A DNA stretch of 64,000 nucleotides, from positions 248,001-312,000 of the forward strand of contig JAHEWK010000034.1 of the NCBI GenBank assembly GCA_020740775.1, read 5' to 3'. The notes below the pieces were generated by a model that saw nothing but the letters and a program-made list of their open reading frames with translations, did no database searches and was not told the DNA's origin. Both the position numbers and the translations under genes were made by a program. Numbering within the stretch: position 1 is the stretch's first letter; each line of letters starts with the position of its first letter. The DNA comes from Ilyonectria destructans (Eukaryota > Ascomycota > Sordariomycetes > Hypocreales > Nectriaceae). Of the stretch, positions 32,421-42,961 are shown in pieces.

Positions 32421-34608
32421 CGGCCGCACTAGACTACGCGTATGTGGTCAGGTTATTCTGAGATCGACGTCTCCTAATAGGAAAGCATCTAATCGGATGC
32501 TCTATCGGGTCGGTCACAGGAAAGAATGGTGGCAAGGCATCGATGAGGCCTGCGGCCGATCGTCAACTGGCGTAGTGGAAGACTGAGGTCAGACAAGGAT
32601 CGGAATAACAGTCGAAAATAGTCTCGTAAAAATCTCTCAAAAATTAAGGGCAAAAACTCATTATTCTCTTGAGCCAAGAGCTCTCCGAGCTCTTGTCTCT
32701 CTCTCTCAGAAGGGAAAAATTCAATGATGAAAACGCGATGATCTCCCCTTCCCAGTGTGCGCGGCTTCCATCCCTACTTATCTCCCAATTAGACCGCTGC
32801 TAGCAACCAGCTAGCCCAATGTCACAGACCGCCCGTCACACTATATAGCTTATAATAAATATATAATATATTTTCTATAATTAGTTATAGTGATTTTAAA
32901 AACTAGGATTTTAGTCGATTTTGATGGGGGCGGGTGGCTCGTTACTGGGTTGGTTCGTTACTAGGGCATCTTAACTTATCTCAACAAGCCGAGGCTGTTA
33001 CTCACCCATCAATGAGCATCCCACGTCAGTCAAGCTGGAGTCGTCGAAGTCTTTTAGGAACCGCTCTCGTCAGAGATTTCAGCGTCATTCAGGAGGGCAT
33101 TTGTCACTCCAATACTCACGACCAATGACCCTGGCTCTGCGTCTGGTGTGGTATCATGTATTCAACAATATCAACGTTAGACTAATATACATGGAGCTCA
33201 GTCCCCATTTCGGGATGGAATGTCGCCAATCTTTTGTTGCATCGACAACAATAGTGCACCGCATCCTTGTATCTCCCGGAGAAATACGGAACTGGGCCTC
33301 CGACAATCGTGCACAGTAACAAAAACCCAGCAATCACGCTAAGAAACGGTCAATTTCTGCATCTGCAGGAGATGGAAGTGAAAAGGGCCTAAAACTTACT
33401 GCGTGTAGGCGCAAATCTTGCGTTCAATTCGGGTAATGGACGATTCCTGACAGGCAGGACATACAATAGCTCTGGGCAAAAGTTTGAGCTCTGTCAGGGG
33501 AACAACGGTCGATTGCGATATGCCGTCGAATGATACAAGTTTTTTGTTGCAATGGGAAGATTCGAGGGCTAGTGGCCCGGCCTTGCCATTGTGGTCGGAG
33601 TATGCTCGGGGGAACATGGTACGAAGTGTTGAATCCATGGAGTAGAAATAAAGCGACTGGATATGACTTGACCATCGTCAACGATCTCCTTTATAGTTAA
33701 CGCATATTAGGACATATATCCAATGGCTGAGTAGCAAAACAAACGGCATCCTACGATCGGTAGCCCATATCTTGGTGCCTAGGAGGTGCAGCCGTTATGC
33801 ATGCTCGTATTTCGGAAAACGAGTCTAACCAATAAACGCGACATGGTCATGGCAGCCACTGATGAAGTTGGCGCAATTTTAGCAATGCCACCACACAGCA
33901 CTAAAACCTCCTTGCCCTTCTTTCCCGGATAGCGATTGGCCCTATCAGCCAAGTTTGGCATTATTTAGTTCTCAGGGCGCAGCAGCTGATTACTCCGCTA
34001 GTCGGTGCTTTAAATCTTCACATGTAAAAACTCAACCCCCCGGGTTAACTTGTCTACTTCTTCTAGTTGTAGAGGTACCTTCTACTGCACTCCCTCATAT
34101 TAACTTCTTGCTTACGACGTGTCTTGTGTACAGAAGCCATCATCCATGGAGACATCGTCGGGTCCCCCACCAACTTCCTCATGGGCTCGATATCTTACGA
34201 GTTGTTCTCTTCTTCCGCTTTGTCACGAACTTCAGGAAAACCATCTCTGACCATCGATGAATGCGATTCCAACTCATCGAAGCCCTCTCTGATTGTCCGT
34301 CACATGTCATCTTGTGCTTGGATTGATAGATGTGATTCCTTTAACAGGCTTATCGGGGTTTGATAGGGCTCTCAATCCATTCTGGTTCATAGTAGGGAGT
34401 TCTCAAGTTCAACACAGCCGCGACCATGGGTGGAGGAATTTTGTTATGCATATGCGGATTCAGAACAACGCCGACTTCACTGCATAAGCGAGTTAAGCAG
34501 CCTGGCCCAGGACACCCTCCCTACTGTGTTGTGGGATGGTAAAGATGGCTTGGCGGAATATTGACATCGGCTGACGCTATACGACGCCCTCGAAATCAGT
34601 GTAGCTAA
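32421..34608. other. Intergenic, AT-rich stretch, no gene
   Basis: 32840-32900 is strongly AT-rich. Short frames on both strands (for example 33396-33638 minus, with one CPAC pair) have no recognisable domain. No gene is supported. Confidence 0.4.
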
Positions 34609-34700
34609 CAGACAGACCGTCTGCCAGACCCCAGACCGACAGACCGGACAGGCCGGTCGGTCTGGGGTGGTCTGGGTCGGTCTGGGTCGGTCTGGGTAGG
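34609..34700. repeat. Palindromic GGTCTGGGTC minisatellite
   Basis: The left arm (CCAGACCCCAGACCGACAGA...) is the reverse complement of the right arm (...GGTCGGTCTGGGGTGGTCTG), giving a long imperfect hairpin centred near 34655. The right arm extends into at least three TCTGGGTCGG units. Confidence 0.8.
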
Positions 34701-36784
34701 CCTAAATGGGCTGCTGTTCTAGAAGCGTCCAATACTCGGTTCCGTGCCCTAGTAATCTGTCTCGATCCAAATGCCTGAATTCCTCTTATACCCTTCAATC
34801 CGTCTCTTACTATTTGACCTGTCCTTTTCCAATTCTGGAGCCTGTCTGATGACATACAGACCACTCTCCTCCGCCACCATTGACGAAGAGTCCACCTGCC
34901 TTAAGACGTTCGGTGTAGCTAACCTACCAGCTGCGGGCAACCACAGGTATAGGTAGAGGGTTTGTGCTGAAAAGAAAAGGCGAAGACGGAGGATAATTTA
35001 CTCTCCGTTGTTTGGAGGGCCTTGCGCGCCATCCAATACCTTCGTTTGCCTTGGTTCTGAAGGCAGTCGCGAGGTCCGGCTGAGTGACGTGACCAGCTTG
35101 CGTAAATAGTGTAAGCTAGTTCCCAAAATTATGTTATTGGCTTTTGTAGAATTGAGATGGCGTTTCGGGCGTCAGCTGCTCTCTGTGATACGTCAAGCCG
35201 TACATTCTGATATTAAATATGCTCAATTAGATTGTGACGTGGTATTTGTATTTTATAGTAGCAATTATGCCTTAACGAGCCGTCGATTATGCGAAATCCG
35301 TGATGCAGGACACCGGCTCGGGCAACATCACGGAGCATGAGAAACTTGATCTCCAAGTCGGCAACGACGAAATTGATTGCCATACAAGGAGCACATTAAT
35401 CATCCGTGGAACCGGTGTCAGGACACCGGAAAGGCGACTGAAGCTCTCACCTTCCTCTGTAGAAGCAATGGTGTAACTACCCTCTTGATGGATAATAATA
35501 ACGCTTAAACCGTGACCCCCATAATCTACATTATGCATGGGATCTCAGCTCCACAATAGGATATTACATGAATCCACCAATTAGAATGCAAACAGCTTCC
35601 TTGAATATCCCATCGACCTGCATGTCGGGGTTCCCGCCCAGTGAGATACTGGCAGGAGAAGGCGCTGTGTGCTAAAAAAAGATTTGAACAAATTGTTTTT
35701 GTCTTCTCTGGGAGACGTCGCTTAGTGACAAGTCAACCTGAGAGAAGCACCAACTGAGGAGTGCATTGCTATTCCACAGGATGGCGGGGGCCAGTCAAAT
35801 AAGTGGGCGGCTGGGGTTGGTGGCAGATGCCGTCCGGATTGCCTCTGACTCAAGTTTGACGACACTTTGACATGGTTGTTTTGCGAATGGGAGCAAATAG
35901 GAAATGTCGAATTGCCGGGACAGATGATTCCTCGTCACCTCACCTTAGTTTCCAGGCAGCATTCTAAGGTGCAAACGCCCCGCCCAGCCACAGATGTCAC
36001 AACTAGGCAGCAGGCAAGTGTTGCTGACAAGTTGGTGGACGGCAGAGGTCATCTCGTTTGCCTTATTGGGCAGAAGTGGTTGTCTTACGTTGAGCCTCTC
36101 GCCTGGTCAGAACGGACCAAAGATTGCACTGAATGGGCAGCTATTTCGTTGGTCGGAATAAGGTTAGGGGACGGAAGATGCCCGTGAAGCTCCCGGCACG
36201 CCAGGCTGCCAACGAGCGACCCAAGCCTGGTCTCTTGGCCTTGTTGAGACAAGGATTGCGCCACCAGAAAGGGAATAATACCGCGAGAGGTGGCCCATTG
36301 ATGACCCGCACACCATCTCCCAGGGCTGAGGCACCGCCACCTCCCATGTCATCTACACAGTCCCGGACGCCGCTAAGAGCACCCGCTGAGCACCGCCGAG
36401 AACCCGCTACGAACGCTGCTCAGCGCCTGCTGGTAGGGGCTCGGGAGCTTTGATGGGGGATCATCAACACCGTCACTCACACGTGACAATGCGCGCCTCT
36501 GATTCGTGCATCCGGAGGCCATCTTGAGCACTCTCCGCGGCACCTATTGCCGCTCATCATTCAACGCCTCCAATCTCGCCAAACCCTCCCCCGTATTCAA
36601 ACAACAAGAGGGCTCAGTGCGGACCCAGACGACGCTCCTGGATTGACTCCGCAAGTCCAATAGTCAAGTCTCTCCGCTAGATGCTCATCCCAGCCCATTC
36701 CAGAACCCAAATAGCTCGTCCAACACACGAAAGCCACTGCTCAGTCAGCCAGCCACAGCACCCCGTGGAAGCGAACCTCCAACC
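34701..36784. other. Intergenic, no supported gene; TF promoter at the right
   Basis: No frame with a recognisable domain. A frame at 36133-36453 is Pro/Ala/Arg-rich low-complexity sequence and probably lies in the 5' region of the transcription-factor gene. The last few hundred bases are C-rich, as expected for a fungal promoter/leader. Confidence 0.4.
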
Positions 36785-37346
36785 ATGGATAGCAGCCAGC
36801 AGTTCTCACCAGGCCTACTGTCTTTCACCGACCAGCCCGACTTTGATTCTGGCGCGTCCCTCCAAGGCGACGACCTGGGCTTTCCTGAGAGTGCCCAGGG
36901 CAGCGTAACCAATGCTGGCGGCTTCTCAGACCACTCGGGTAAAGCAACCCCGCCAAGCTCAGACAGCCGAAGCACCTCGAATGCGAGCACCGAGCTTGTG
37001 CGCCGCGCTCCGGCACAAAAGCAGAGGCTGGAGCGGAGAGGCCACACCAAGAGTCGCAGAGGATGCTACAACTGCAAGAGGAGGCACATCAAGGTATTTC
37101 GCCCTGTACGTGCTCGTCGTGACATGGCTAAATTCGTGCCAGTGCCAAGAGACACATCCGGCGTGCGGACACTGCACCAAGACGGGCCTCCAGTGTGAAT
37201 ATCCCGCTCTGCCTCAAATCGTCCCCCAGGTAAGGCGAACTGGGCACTTGTGCTGGGTTTCGACGGGATGAACAACTTCATAGGCCAGCGGCTGACCGTG
37301 ACTTAGCCGCACCGCCAGATTCCACTTTTTAGTCTGCAAGACATGC

Positions 37347-37562
37347 TGTAACGGGTCAGGCCCACTTGGCTGGCGGCTCTGCCGCCAAGCCCGAATTCTT
37401 CTCCACAGCGCCATCGAGTTGATTCTCGAATCTTCTATATTAAAGAAGATATAACGCGTCTTCACGCACCCAGTTTGTATTTAGATTCTTTCCTTTCTTC
37501 ATCTTGAAAGTAAACAGCATAGGGACTAGTTAGTTGAATCAACTCACTAGAGGCCTTTCACA
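37347..37562 (+). repeat. Gypsy 5' LTR
   Basis: 216 bp, TGTAACGGGT...CTTTCACA, identical by eye to the 3' copy. A CTATATTAAA sequence near 37434 could be the promoter element of the retrotransposon. Confidence 0.95.
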
Positions 37563-37642
37563 TACTTTCAAGATCACTTCAGAAATCTGCTGAAGTCCAG
37601 AAGTCAACGACTCATCCCGAGTCCAGAAGTCAAAAAGTCAGC

Positions 37643-37687
37643 CGAAGCACCCGAAGCACCCAAAGCACCCGAAGCACCCGAAGCACC
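37643..37687 (+). repeat. Five 9-bp tandem units in the Gypsy leader
   Basis: Unit CGAAGCACC, repeated five times with one CAAAGCACC variant, about 50 bp upstream of the gag ATG. It lies in the untranslated leader of the element. Confidence 0.9.
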
Positions 37688-37735
37688 CGGAGTTAAGAAG
37701 TTAGAAGCACCAGAAGCCACAAGCGAAGAAGAATA

Positions 37736-39055
37736 ATGGACCACTCAGACGGCATGACTCAGGGGGAAACCACTAGCCAGTCGGCTAGCGTACTCGAGCA
37801 ACTCTTGAGCGAAGTCAGGCTTATGCGGTCCGAGAATATGGCCCTAAGAGAGGCAAATGAGGAAACGAAATTGAAGCTGTTAGCACTGGAAACGTCCATC
37901 CAGTCTATACAGCCCACACCAGCGCCCACGCTGGCGCCAGAAGACAATAAGACAACCGCTGTTCCTGTCACTCCCAACACTACTACCAACCCTTCTATCA
38001 CCGCCGATCCCGCCAATACGGTTATCACTTACAGTCCTCACCCGACCAAGCGCCCCAAGCTGCGAGATGTCCCGAAGTACAGTGGTGACAAGTCCCAGTG
38101 GCGTAGCTGGAAGTTGGAGACCGAAGGGAAGCTACGAGTCGACGGCGAAGCCCTCGGAGACGCAGAGGGCCACTTTATGTATGTCTTTATGAGCCTGGAA
38201 GGCAAGGCTAAAGACAATGTGACCACCTTTGTGGAGATGCAAATTGAGAAGAGGACGTTTAATGTGGCTGAACTGCTCAACCGCCTTGAACTGTTGTACG
38301 GAGAGAAGGATCGTAAACAGAGAGCTACTCGCAACCTGCACTCGATTAAGCAAGGAGAAAACGAACCCTTTACTTCGTTCTACCCTCGTTTCGAGAAAGA
38401 GATCGCCAACGCCAATGCCGAATATTGGCCAGATGACAGCAAGATTTCTTACCTCCAGGAGGCACTAAACGACAGAATGAAGGCCGCTCTTATAGGCTCT
38501 GATTCCGTCGCGATTAGCACCTACGTTGGGCTGGCAAAGAGGTGCGACTCGCTTAGCAGCCAGATGGAACTGTTAGGCCAGTGGAAGAAACCTCGCGGCA
38601 ACACGAGGGGCTTGGACAACCACGGTAGTCAGAGCAGCCAGAGATCTCAGCAACAGCATGTCCAGCAGGCTGAGGTCAGAAGAGAGGACATGATGGAATG
38701 GGAGCCAACCCCACAAGCATCCACTCAAGTAAACGCTGGGCGCACCCGCGGCGGCAAGAACACGAATGGCTACCAGTCCAGGCGACCAGAGGATCAGGCT
38801 TTGCTCGGTAAGCGTGCCAAGTGGGTCGATCAGGATGAAATGGATGCACGCTACCGCGAAGGACGTTGTCTCCGTTGCGGAAGAGATAACTGCAGAATCG
38901 AACGCTGTCCATTAGCCGCACCTATTCGGCCCGGGAGCGTAACCAGACGCACTCAAGTCAACGCCGCAGCCCCCTCGCGCCCCTCGGTTACCAACGCCGC
39001 GATCGTTGAAGAAGGCGAAGATGCCACTCTCCAGAGCGACGGAGATTCAGACTAG
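37736..39055 (+). CDS. Gypsy gag polyprotein
   Basis: Structural gag of the chromovirus, 439 residues, ATG at 37736, ending at UAG 39053-39055. The N-terminus has a coiled coil (VLEQLLSEVRLMRSENMALR) and a Pro/Thr-rich linker. The capsid-like retrotransposon gag domain follows (PKYSGDKSQWRSWKLETEGKL, FMSLEGKAKDNV, LNRLELLYGEKDRKQRA, FTSFYPRFEKEIANA). The C-terminal zinc knuckle is short and unusual: CLRCGRDNCRIERC, with four Cys and no His. pol continues in the same reading frame after the UAG, so read-through would give gag-pol. Confidence 0.93.
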   Translation: MDHSDGMTQGETTSQSASVLEQLLSEVRLMRSENMALREANEETKLKLLALETSIQSIQPTPAPTLAPEDNKTTAVPVTPNTTTNPSITADPANTVITYSPHPTKRPKLRDVPKYSGDKSQWRSWKLETEGKLRVDGEALGDAEGHFMYVFMSLEGKAKDNVTTFVEMQIEKRTFNVAELLNRLELLYGEKDRKQRATRNLHSIKQGENEPFTSFYPRFEKEIANANAEYWPDDSKISYLQEALNDRMKAALIGSDSVAISTYVGLAKRCDSLSSQMELLGQWKKPRGNTRGLDNHGSQSSQRSQQQHVQQAEVRREDMMEWEPTPQASTQVNAGRTRGGKNTNGYQSRRPEDQALLGKRAKWVDQDEMDARYREGRCLRCGRDNCRIERCPLAAPIRPGSVTRRTQVNAAAPSRPSVTNAAIVEEGEDATLQSDGDSD

Positions 39056-42000
39056 GAACACGCGGCGGCTGTGAGAGAATGGGAGACAACCGGTAAAAAG
39101 AGAATGGATGGAGATCCATTCATAGCAGACGTTAGGGTGAATGGAACGGACTTCGTACCATCCCTCGTCGACTATGGTTGCCTCTGCTACGGCGCGGTTA
39201 GCAAACGGACCTTCCAATCTCTTCAGCTGCCACATATACCTGTTCAACCTCGCATCCTCGAGAATGCAGCAGGAGACGGCAAGGAGGTTAAGATCGACAA
39301 GATCACTTACTTATCGATCGACCTAGACGGACACCAACAGCGCCGTGTATTTATGTACGTCATTGACGACCTTAACTGGGATATGATTCTAGGCAAACGA
39401 TGGATGGAAGATCAAGATGTTCACATTCATGCGAAGGAAGGATACTTGGAGATCGGAACCAGTGGAGCTCAAGTACAAGACCGACAACGCTATCGGCCCC
39501 CTCGACTAGAGGTCTCGAAGGTGATGGCCGCTGCCTTTCTAGGCGACGTGCGCCGCAACAGACGTACAGGCGGCGTTGGAGTTTATGCCGTCACGATGGC
39601 GGACATCGACAAAGCCTTGAGACCGAAACCAAAGATCGACCCAGTGGAGAAGTTGCCACCACACTACCACAAGTGGTTACAAGCCTTCTCTCGACAACTG
39701 GCCAACCAGTTACCTCCCCACAGGCCAGGCGTTGACCTGAAGATCGAAGTCCTACGAGACGAACACGGCCGCGAGAAACCCCTACCCTGGGGTCCGCTTT
39801 ATGGCATGTCTCGCGAAGAGCTATTGGTACTGCGGAAGACACTTACAGAGCTTCTCGACAAGGAGTTTATCAGAGTTAGCAGTTCACCCGCGGCGGCACC
39901 GGTTCTCATGGTGAAAAAGCCTGGTGGAGGCGTTCGCTTTTGTGTGGATTACCGAGGACTGAACAACATCACCAAGAAGGACCGCTATCCGCTGCCCTTA
40001 CTCAACGAAACGCTACGCACTGTGGCAAAGGCAAAGTGGTTCACGAAGCTAGATGTTATAGCAGCATTCCACAAGATCAGGGTCGCCCCCGGAGACGAAG
40101 AAAAGACGGCCTTCAGAACACGCTACGGATCTTTTGAATGGCTGGTAGTCCCATTTGGACTGACAGGTGCACCCGCAGCCTTTCAACGGTATATCAACAG
40201 CGTGCTCCAAGACTACCTAGACGATTTCGTGTCAGCATACATCGACGACGTGTTGATCTTCTCTTCTGGAAGCATTCAAGACCACCGCGACAAAGTCGGC
40301 AGGGTCCTCCAACGCCTAATGGATGCTGGGCTACAGCTAGACATCAGCAAGAGCGAATTCGAAGTCAAGACGGTGAAATATCTCGGGTTCATTATCGAGG
40401 CGGAGAACGGGATCCGAGTCGATCCTGAGAAGGTCAAGGCTGTCAAGGAATGGACTACGCCAACGAACGTAAAAGCCGTTAGAGCCTTTATCGGTTTCGC
40501 GAACTTCTATAGGATTTTCATGCCTGAGTTCTCAGAGATAGCAGAGCCGCTGATACGGCTAACGAAAAAGGACGTACCCTTCCGTTGGGACGACCTATGC
40601 GAAGAAGCCTTTGAGAAGCTTAAGGACCTGTTGATCACGGCCCCTATTCTAGCTCATTTCCACCCGGAGAGAGAGACTATCGTGGAGGCAGATTCTTCAG
40701 GATTTGTCACTGGGGGTGTCCTCTCCCAGCGAGACGACGAAGACGGACTATTACGGCCTGTCGCCTATTTCTCGAAGAAACACTCGCCAGCAGAGGTCAA
40801 CTACGCTATTCACGACAAGGAACTGCTTGCTATTGTAAGGTGTCTGGAGCAATGGGAACCAGAGCTGCGAGCTGTGAAGAATTTCAGGATCCTCACGGAC
40901 CATCAGAATCTGAAATACTTCTATTCGGAGAGAAGATTAACGGAAAGACAAGTACGATGGTCGGAGTTCTTATCCAGGTTCCATTTCACACTCGAATGGA
41001 GACCCGGAAAGAAGGCTGGACTGCCAGACGCGCTCTCTCGACGAGACCAAGATATGCCAGCCGACTACTCGGACGAGCGGCTCAAGGCACGCATTATGAG
41101 GCTCTTTCAGGACGACCATCTTAGAAGGGTACGCATCTCGACAGTTTCCACCAACACTGAGGGCGCCCTGGAGTTTGATTTCGAAAAGGATATCAGGCTA
41201 TTCGAGGACCAGGAATTGCAGCAACTTTGGGACGCCGCACGCCGAGAGGACAAGCTCTACCAGGAACTCACGAAGCTAGTAGCGAATGGAGAGAAGAACT
41301 TACCGACACAGTTGCAAAAGGAGAAGGTTGTGAGTATCTCAGAATGCTCACTGGATGACAAAGGTCTCCTATGCTTCCGGAATCGTGTCTGGATACCCAA
41401 CTCTGAGCCGCTGCGCACGAAGATTATTCAAGCAACACACGACTCCCACATTACCGGGCACCCGGGGAGAGACCTTACGTACTCTATTCTGTCGAGACGC
41501 TTCTTTTGGCCGGGCGCAGCTAGCGAAGTACGCCAATTCGTGCGTAACTGTGAGGTCTGCGGAAGGAACACCATTTGGAGAGACACGAAGAGAGGGCTCC
41601 TGAAGCCATTACCCATTCCGCAACGAATATGGAGCGAGGTCACTATCGACTTCATTACGGACCTCCCACCATCGGGACGGGATGGCGCGACGAACTGCAT
41701 GGTAGTCACAGACCGGCTTACCAAAGGCGTCGAACTCGAAGGCATGAGCGATATCTCCTCGGAAGCGGTTGCTAAGAGACTCTTCGAACGGCACTACCCG
41801 GTCCATGGTATTCCAACAGCCATAACCAGTGACCGTGGGCCCCAGTTTGTCAGCGACATGTGGAAGCACTTCTGCAAACTGCTGCAGATCGAGCAGCGGC
41901 TATCGACGGCGTACCACCCACAGACGGATGGAGCGACGGAGCGAATGAACCAAGAGGTTGAGAAGATCCTACGAATATGGACAAACTATCTCCAAGAGAA

Positions 42001-42745
42001 TTGGCTAGACCTGCTACCAATAGCCATGGCAACAATCAACGAGAGGGACGCGGCCTCTACCGGCCTAAGCCCGTTCTTCTTCATGCACGGCTACCACAAC
42101 GAGCCAATTCAGCTAGTCGAGGATCGAAGAGCAGAAGATGCGAGGGAGGGCGAGGTTATGGCAGAAGACTTCATCCAGAGACTTCAGGACGCCACAGAGT
42201 TTGCGCAAGCTGCAATAGCTATGGCCCAAGAGATACAGCAAGCCCAAGCCAACAGGCACAGAACTGCCTCGCCCCGCTACAAGCCTGGAGACTGGGTATA
42301 CCTTAATCTGAAGAACGTCAAGACGTCACGGCCTTGTAAGAAGCTGGACTGGCTACATGCAAAATACCAAGTGGTCGAGGAGATTAACCCACACGCCTAC
42401 AAGTTAGACGTGCCCGGACGCATACACCCAGTATTCCATGTGGATTTGCTCCGGCCCGTCCCTGACGACCCGCTACCATCACAGCAGGTCGATCACGAGA
42501 GCGCCCCACCAGTGCTGGTGGACGGTCAAGAGATGTACCTCGTTGAACGCATCCTCGATGAAAAGAAGGAAGGCACGCACAAGAAGGTGCTCGTGAAGTG
42601 GGTGGACTATTCGAGACCCACGTGGGAGCATCTCAGTGCTGTACGGCATACGGATGCATGGAAACAATGGACAAAGCGGAAGAAGAAGAGAGTCAACTTC
42701 GAAAATCATCGTGAGATACACGCCAACTCTGGAGGAGGGGGGTAA
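39056..42745 (+). CDS. Gypsy pol: protease, RT, RNase H, integrase, chromodomain
   Basis: The frame is the same as gag, opened directly by the UAG at 39053-39055. The first ATG (about 39101) comes 16 codons in, so pol is best read as a gag read-through product. Domain order: aspartic protease (SLVDYGCLCYG; the usual DSG/DTG reads DYG at 39170-39178), reverse transcriptase (FCVDYRGLNNITKKDRYPLP, AYIDDVLIFSSG), RNase H (VEADSSGFVTGGVLS, YAIHDKELLAIVRCLEQW), and integrase with an HHCC finger (HDSHITGHPGR...CEVCG) and catalytic region (VTIDFITDLP, ITSDRGPQFVSD, YHPQTDGATERMNQ). A chromodomain ends it (YLVERILDEKKEGTHKKVLV, KWVDYSRPTWEHL). No stop or frameshift is seen to the TAA at 42743-42745. 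Confidence 0.95.
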   Translation, partial: EHAAAVREWETTGKKRMDGDPFIADVRVNGTDFVPSLVDYGCLCYGAVSKRTFQSLQLPHIPVQPRILENAAGDGKEVKIDKITYLSIDLDGHQQRRVFMYVIDDLNWDMILGKRWMEDQDVHIHAKEGYLEIGTSGAQVQDRQRYRPPRLEVSKVMAAAFLGDVRRNRRTGGVGVYAVTMADIDKALRPKPKIDPVEKLPPHYHKWLQAFSRQLANQLPPHRPGVDLKIEVLRDEHGREKPLPWGPLYGMSREELLVLRKTLTELLDKEFIRVSSSPAAAPVLMVKKPGGGVRFCVDYRGLNNITKKDRYPLPLLNETLRTVAKAKWFTKLDVIAAFHKIRVAPGDEEKTAFRTRYGSFEWLVVPFGLTGAPAAFQRYINSVLQDYLDDFVSAYIDDVLIFSSGSIQDHRDKVGRVLQRLMDAGLQLDISKSEFEVKTVKYLGFIIEAENGIRVDPEKVKAVKEWTTPTNVKAVRAFIGFANFYRIFMPEFSEIAEPLIRLTKKDVPFRWDDLCEEAFEKLKDLLITAPILAHFHPERETIVEADSSGFVTGGVLSQRDDEDGLLRPVAYFSKKHSPAEVNYAIHDKELLAIVRCLEQWEPELRAVKNFRILTDHQNLKYFYSERRLTERQVRWSEFLSRFHFTLEWRPGKKAGLPDALSRRDQDMPADYSDERLKARIMRLFQDDHLRRVRISTVSTNTEGALEFDFEKDIRLFEDQELQQLWDAARREDKLYQELTKLVANGEKNLPTQLQKEKVVSISECSLDDKGLLCFRNRVWIPNSEPLRTKIIQATHDSHITGHPGRDLTYSILSRRFFWPGAASEVRQFVRNCEVCGRNTIWRDTKRGLLKPLPIPQRIWSEVTIDFITDLPPSGRDGATNCMVVTDRLTKGVELEGMSDISSEAVAKRLFERHYPVHGIPTAITSDRGPQFVSDMWKHFCKLLQIEQRLSTAYHPQTDGATERMNQEVEKILRIWTNYLQENWLDLLPIAMATINERDAASTGLSPFFFMHGYHNEPIQLVEDRRAEDAREGEVMAEDFIQRLQDATEFAQAAIAMAQEIQQAQANRHRTASPRYKPGDWVYLNLKNVKTSRPCKKLDWLHAKYQVVEEINPHAYKLDVPGRIHPVFHVDLLRPVPDDPLPSQQVDHESAPPVLVDGQEMYLVERILDEKKEGTHKKVLVKWVDYSRPTWEHLSAVRHTDAWKQWTKRKKKRVNFENHREIHANSGGGG

Positions 42746-42961
42746 TGTAACGGGTCAGGCCCACTTGGCTGGCGGCTCTGCCGCCAAGCCCGAATTCTTC
42801 TCCACAGCGCCATCGAGTTGATTCTCGAATCTTCTATATTAAAGAAGATATAACGCGTCTTCACGCACCCAGTTTGTATTTAGATTCTTTCCTTTCTTCA
42901 TCTTGAAAGTAAACAGCATAGGGACTAGTTAGTTGAATCAACTCACTAGAGGCCTTTCACA
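42746..42961 (+). repeat. Gypsy 3' LTR
   Basis: 216 bp, identical by eye to the 5' LTR. It begins the base after the pol stop codon, with the polypurine tract lying inside the end of pol. Confidence 0.95.

Larger units (their letters stand above)
37347..42961 (+). mobile_element. Complete Gypsy chromovirus LTR retrotransposon
   Basis: A 5615-bp element with two 216-bp LTRs that read as identical, and a 5-bp target duplication CATGC (37342-37346 and 42962-42966). gag and pol are open except for one UAG between them, and pol ends with a chromodomain, placing it among the chromoviruses. A purine tract (GGAGGAGGGGGG, 42731-42742) sits directly before the pol stop and the 3' LTR, as expected for plus-strand priming. 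I did not find a clear tRNA primer site after the 5' LTR, so priming may be of the self-primed kind. It sits in a coding exon of the Zn2Cys6 gene, in the same orientation. Confidence 0.97.

Noticed and set aside
36133..36453. Open frame of about 106 codons upstream of the TF gene
   Set aside because: Pro/Arg/Ala-rich low complexity with no domain, lying in the probable promoter/leader of the TF gene.
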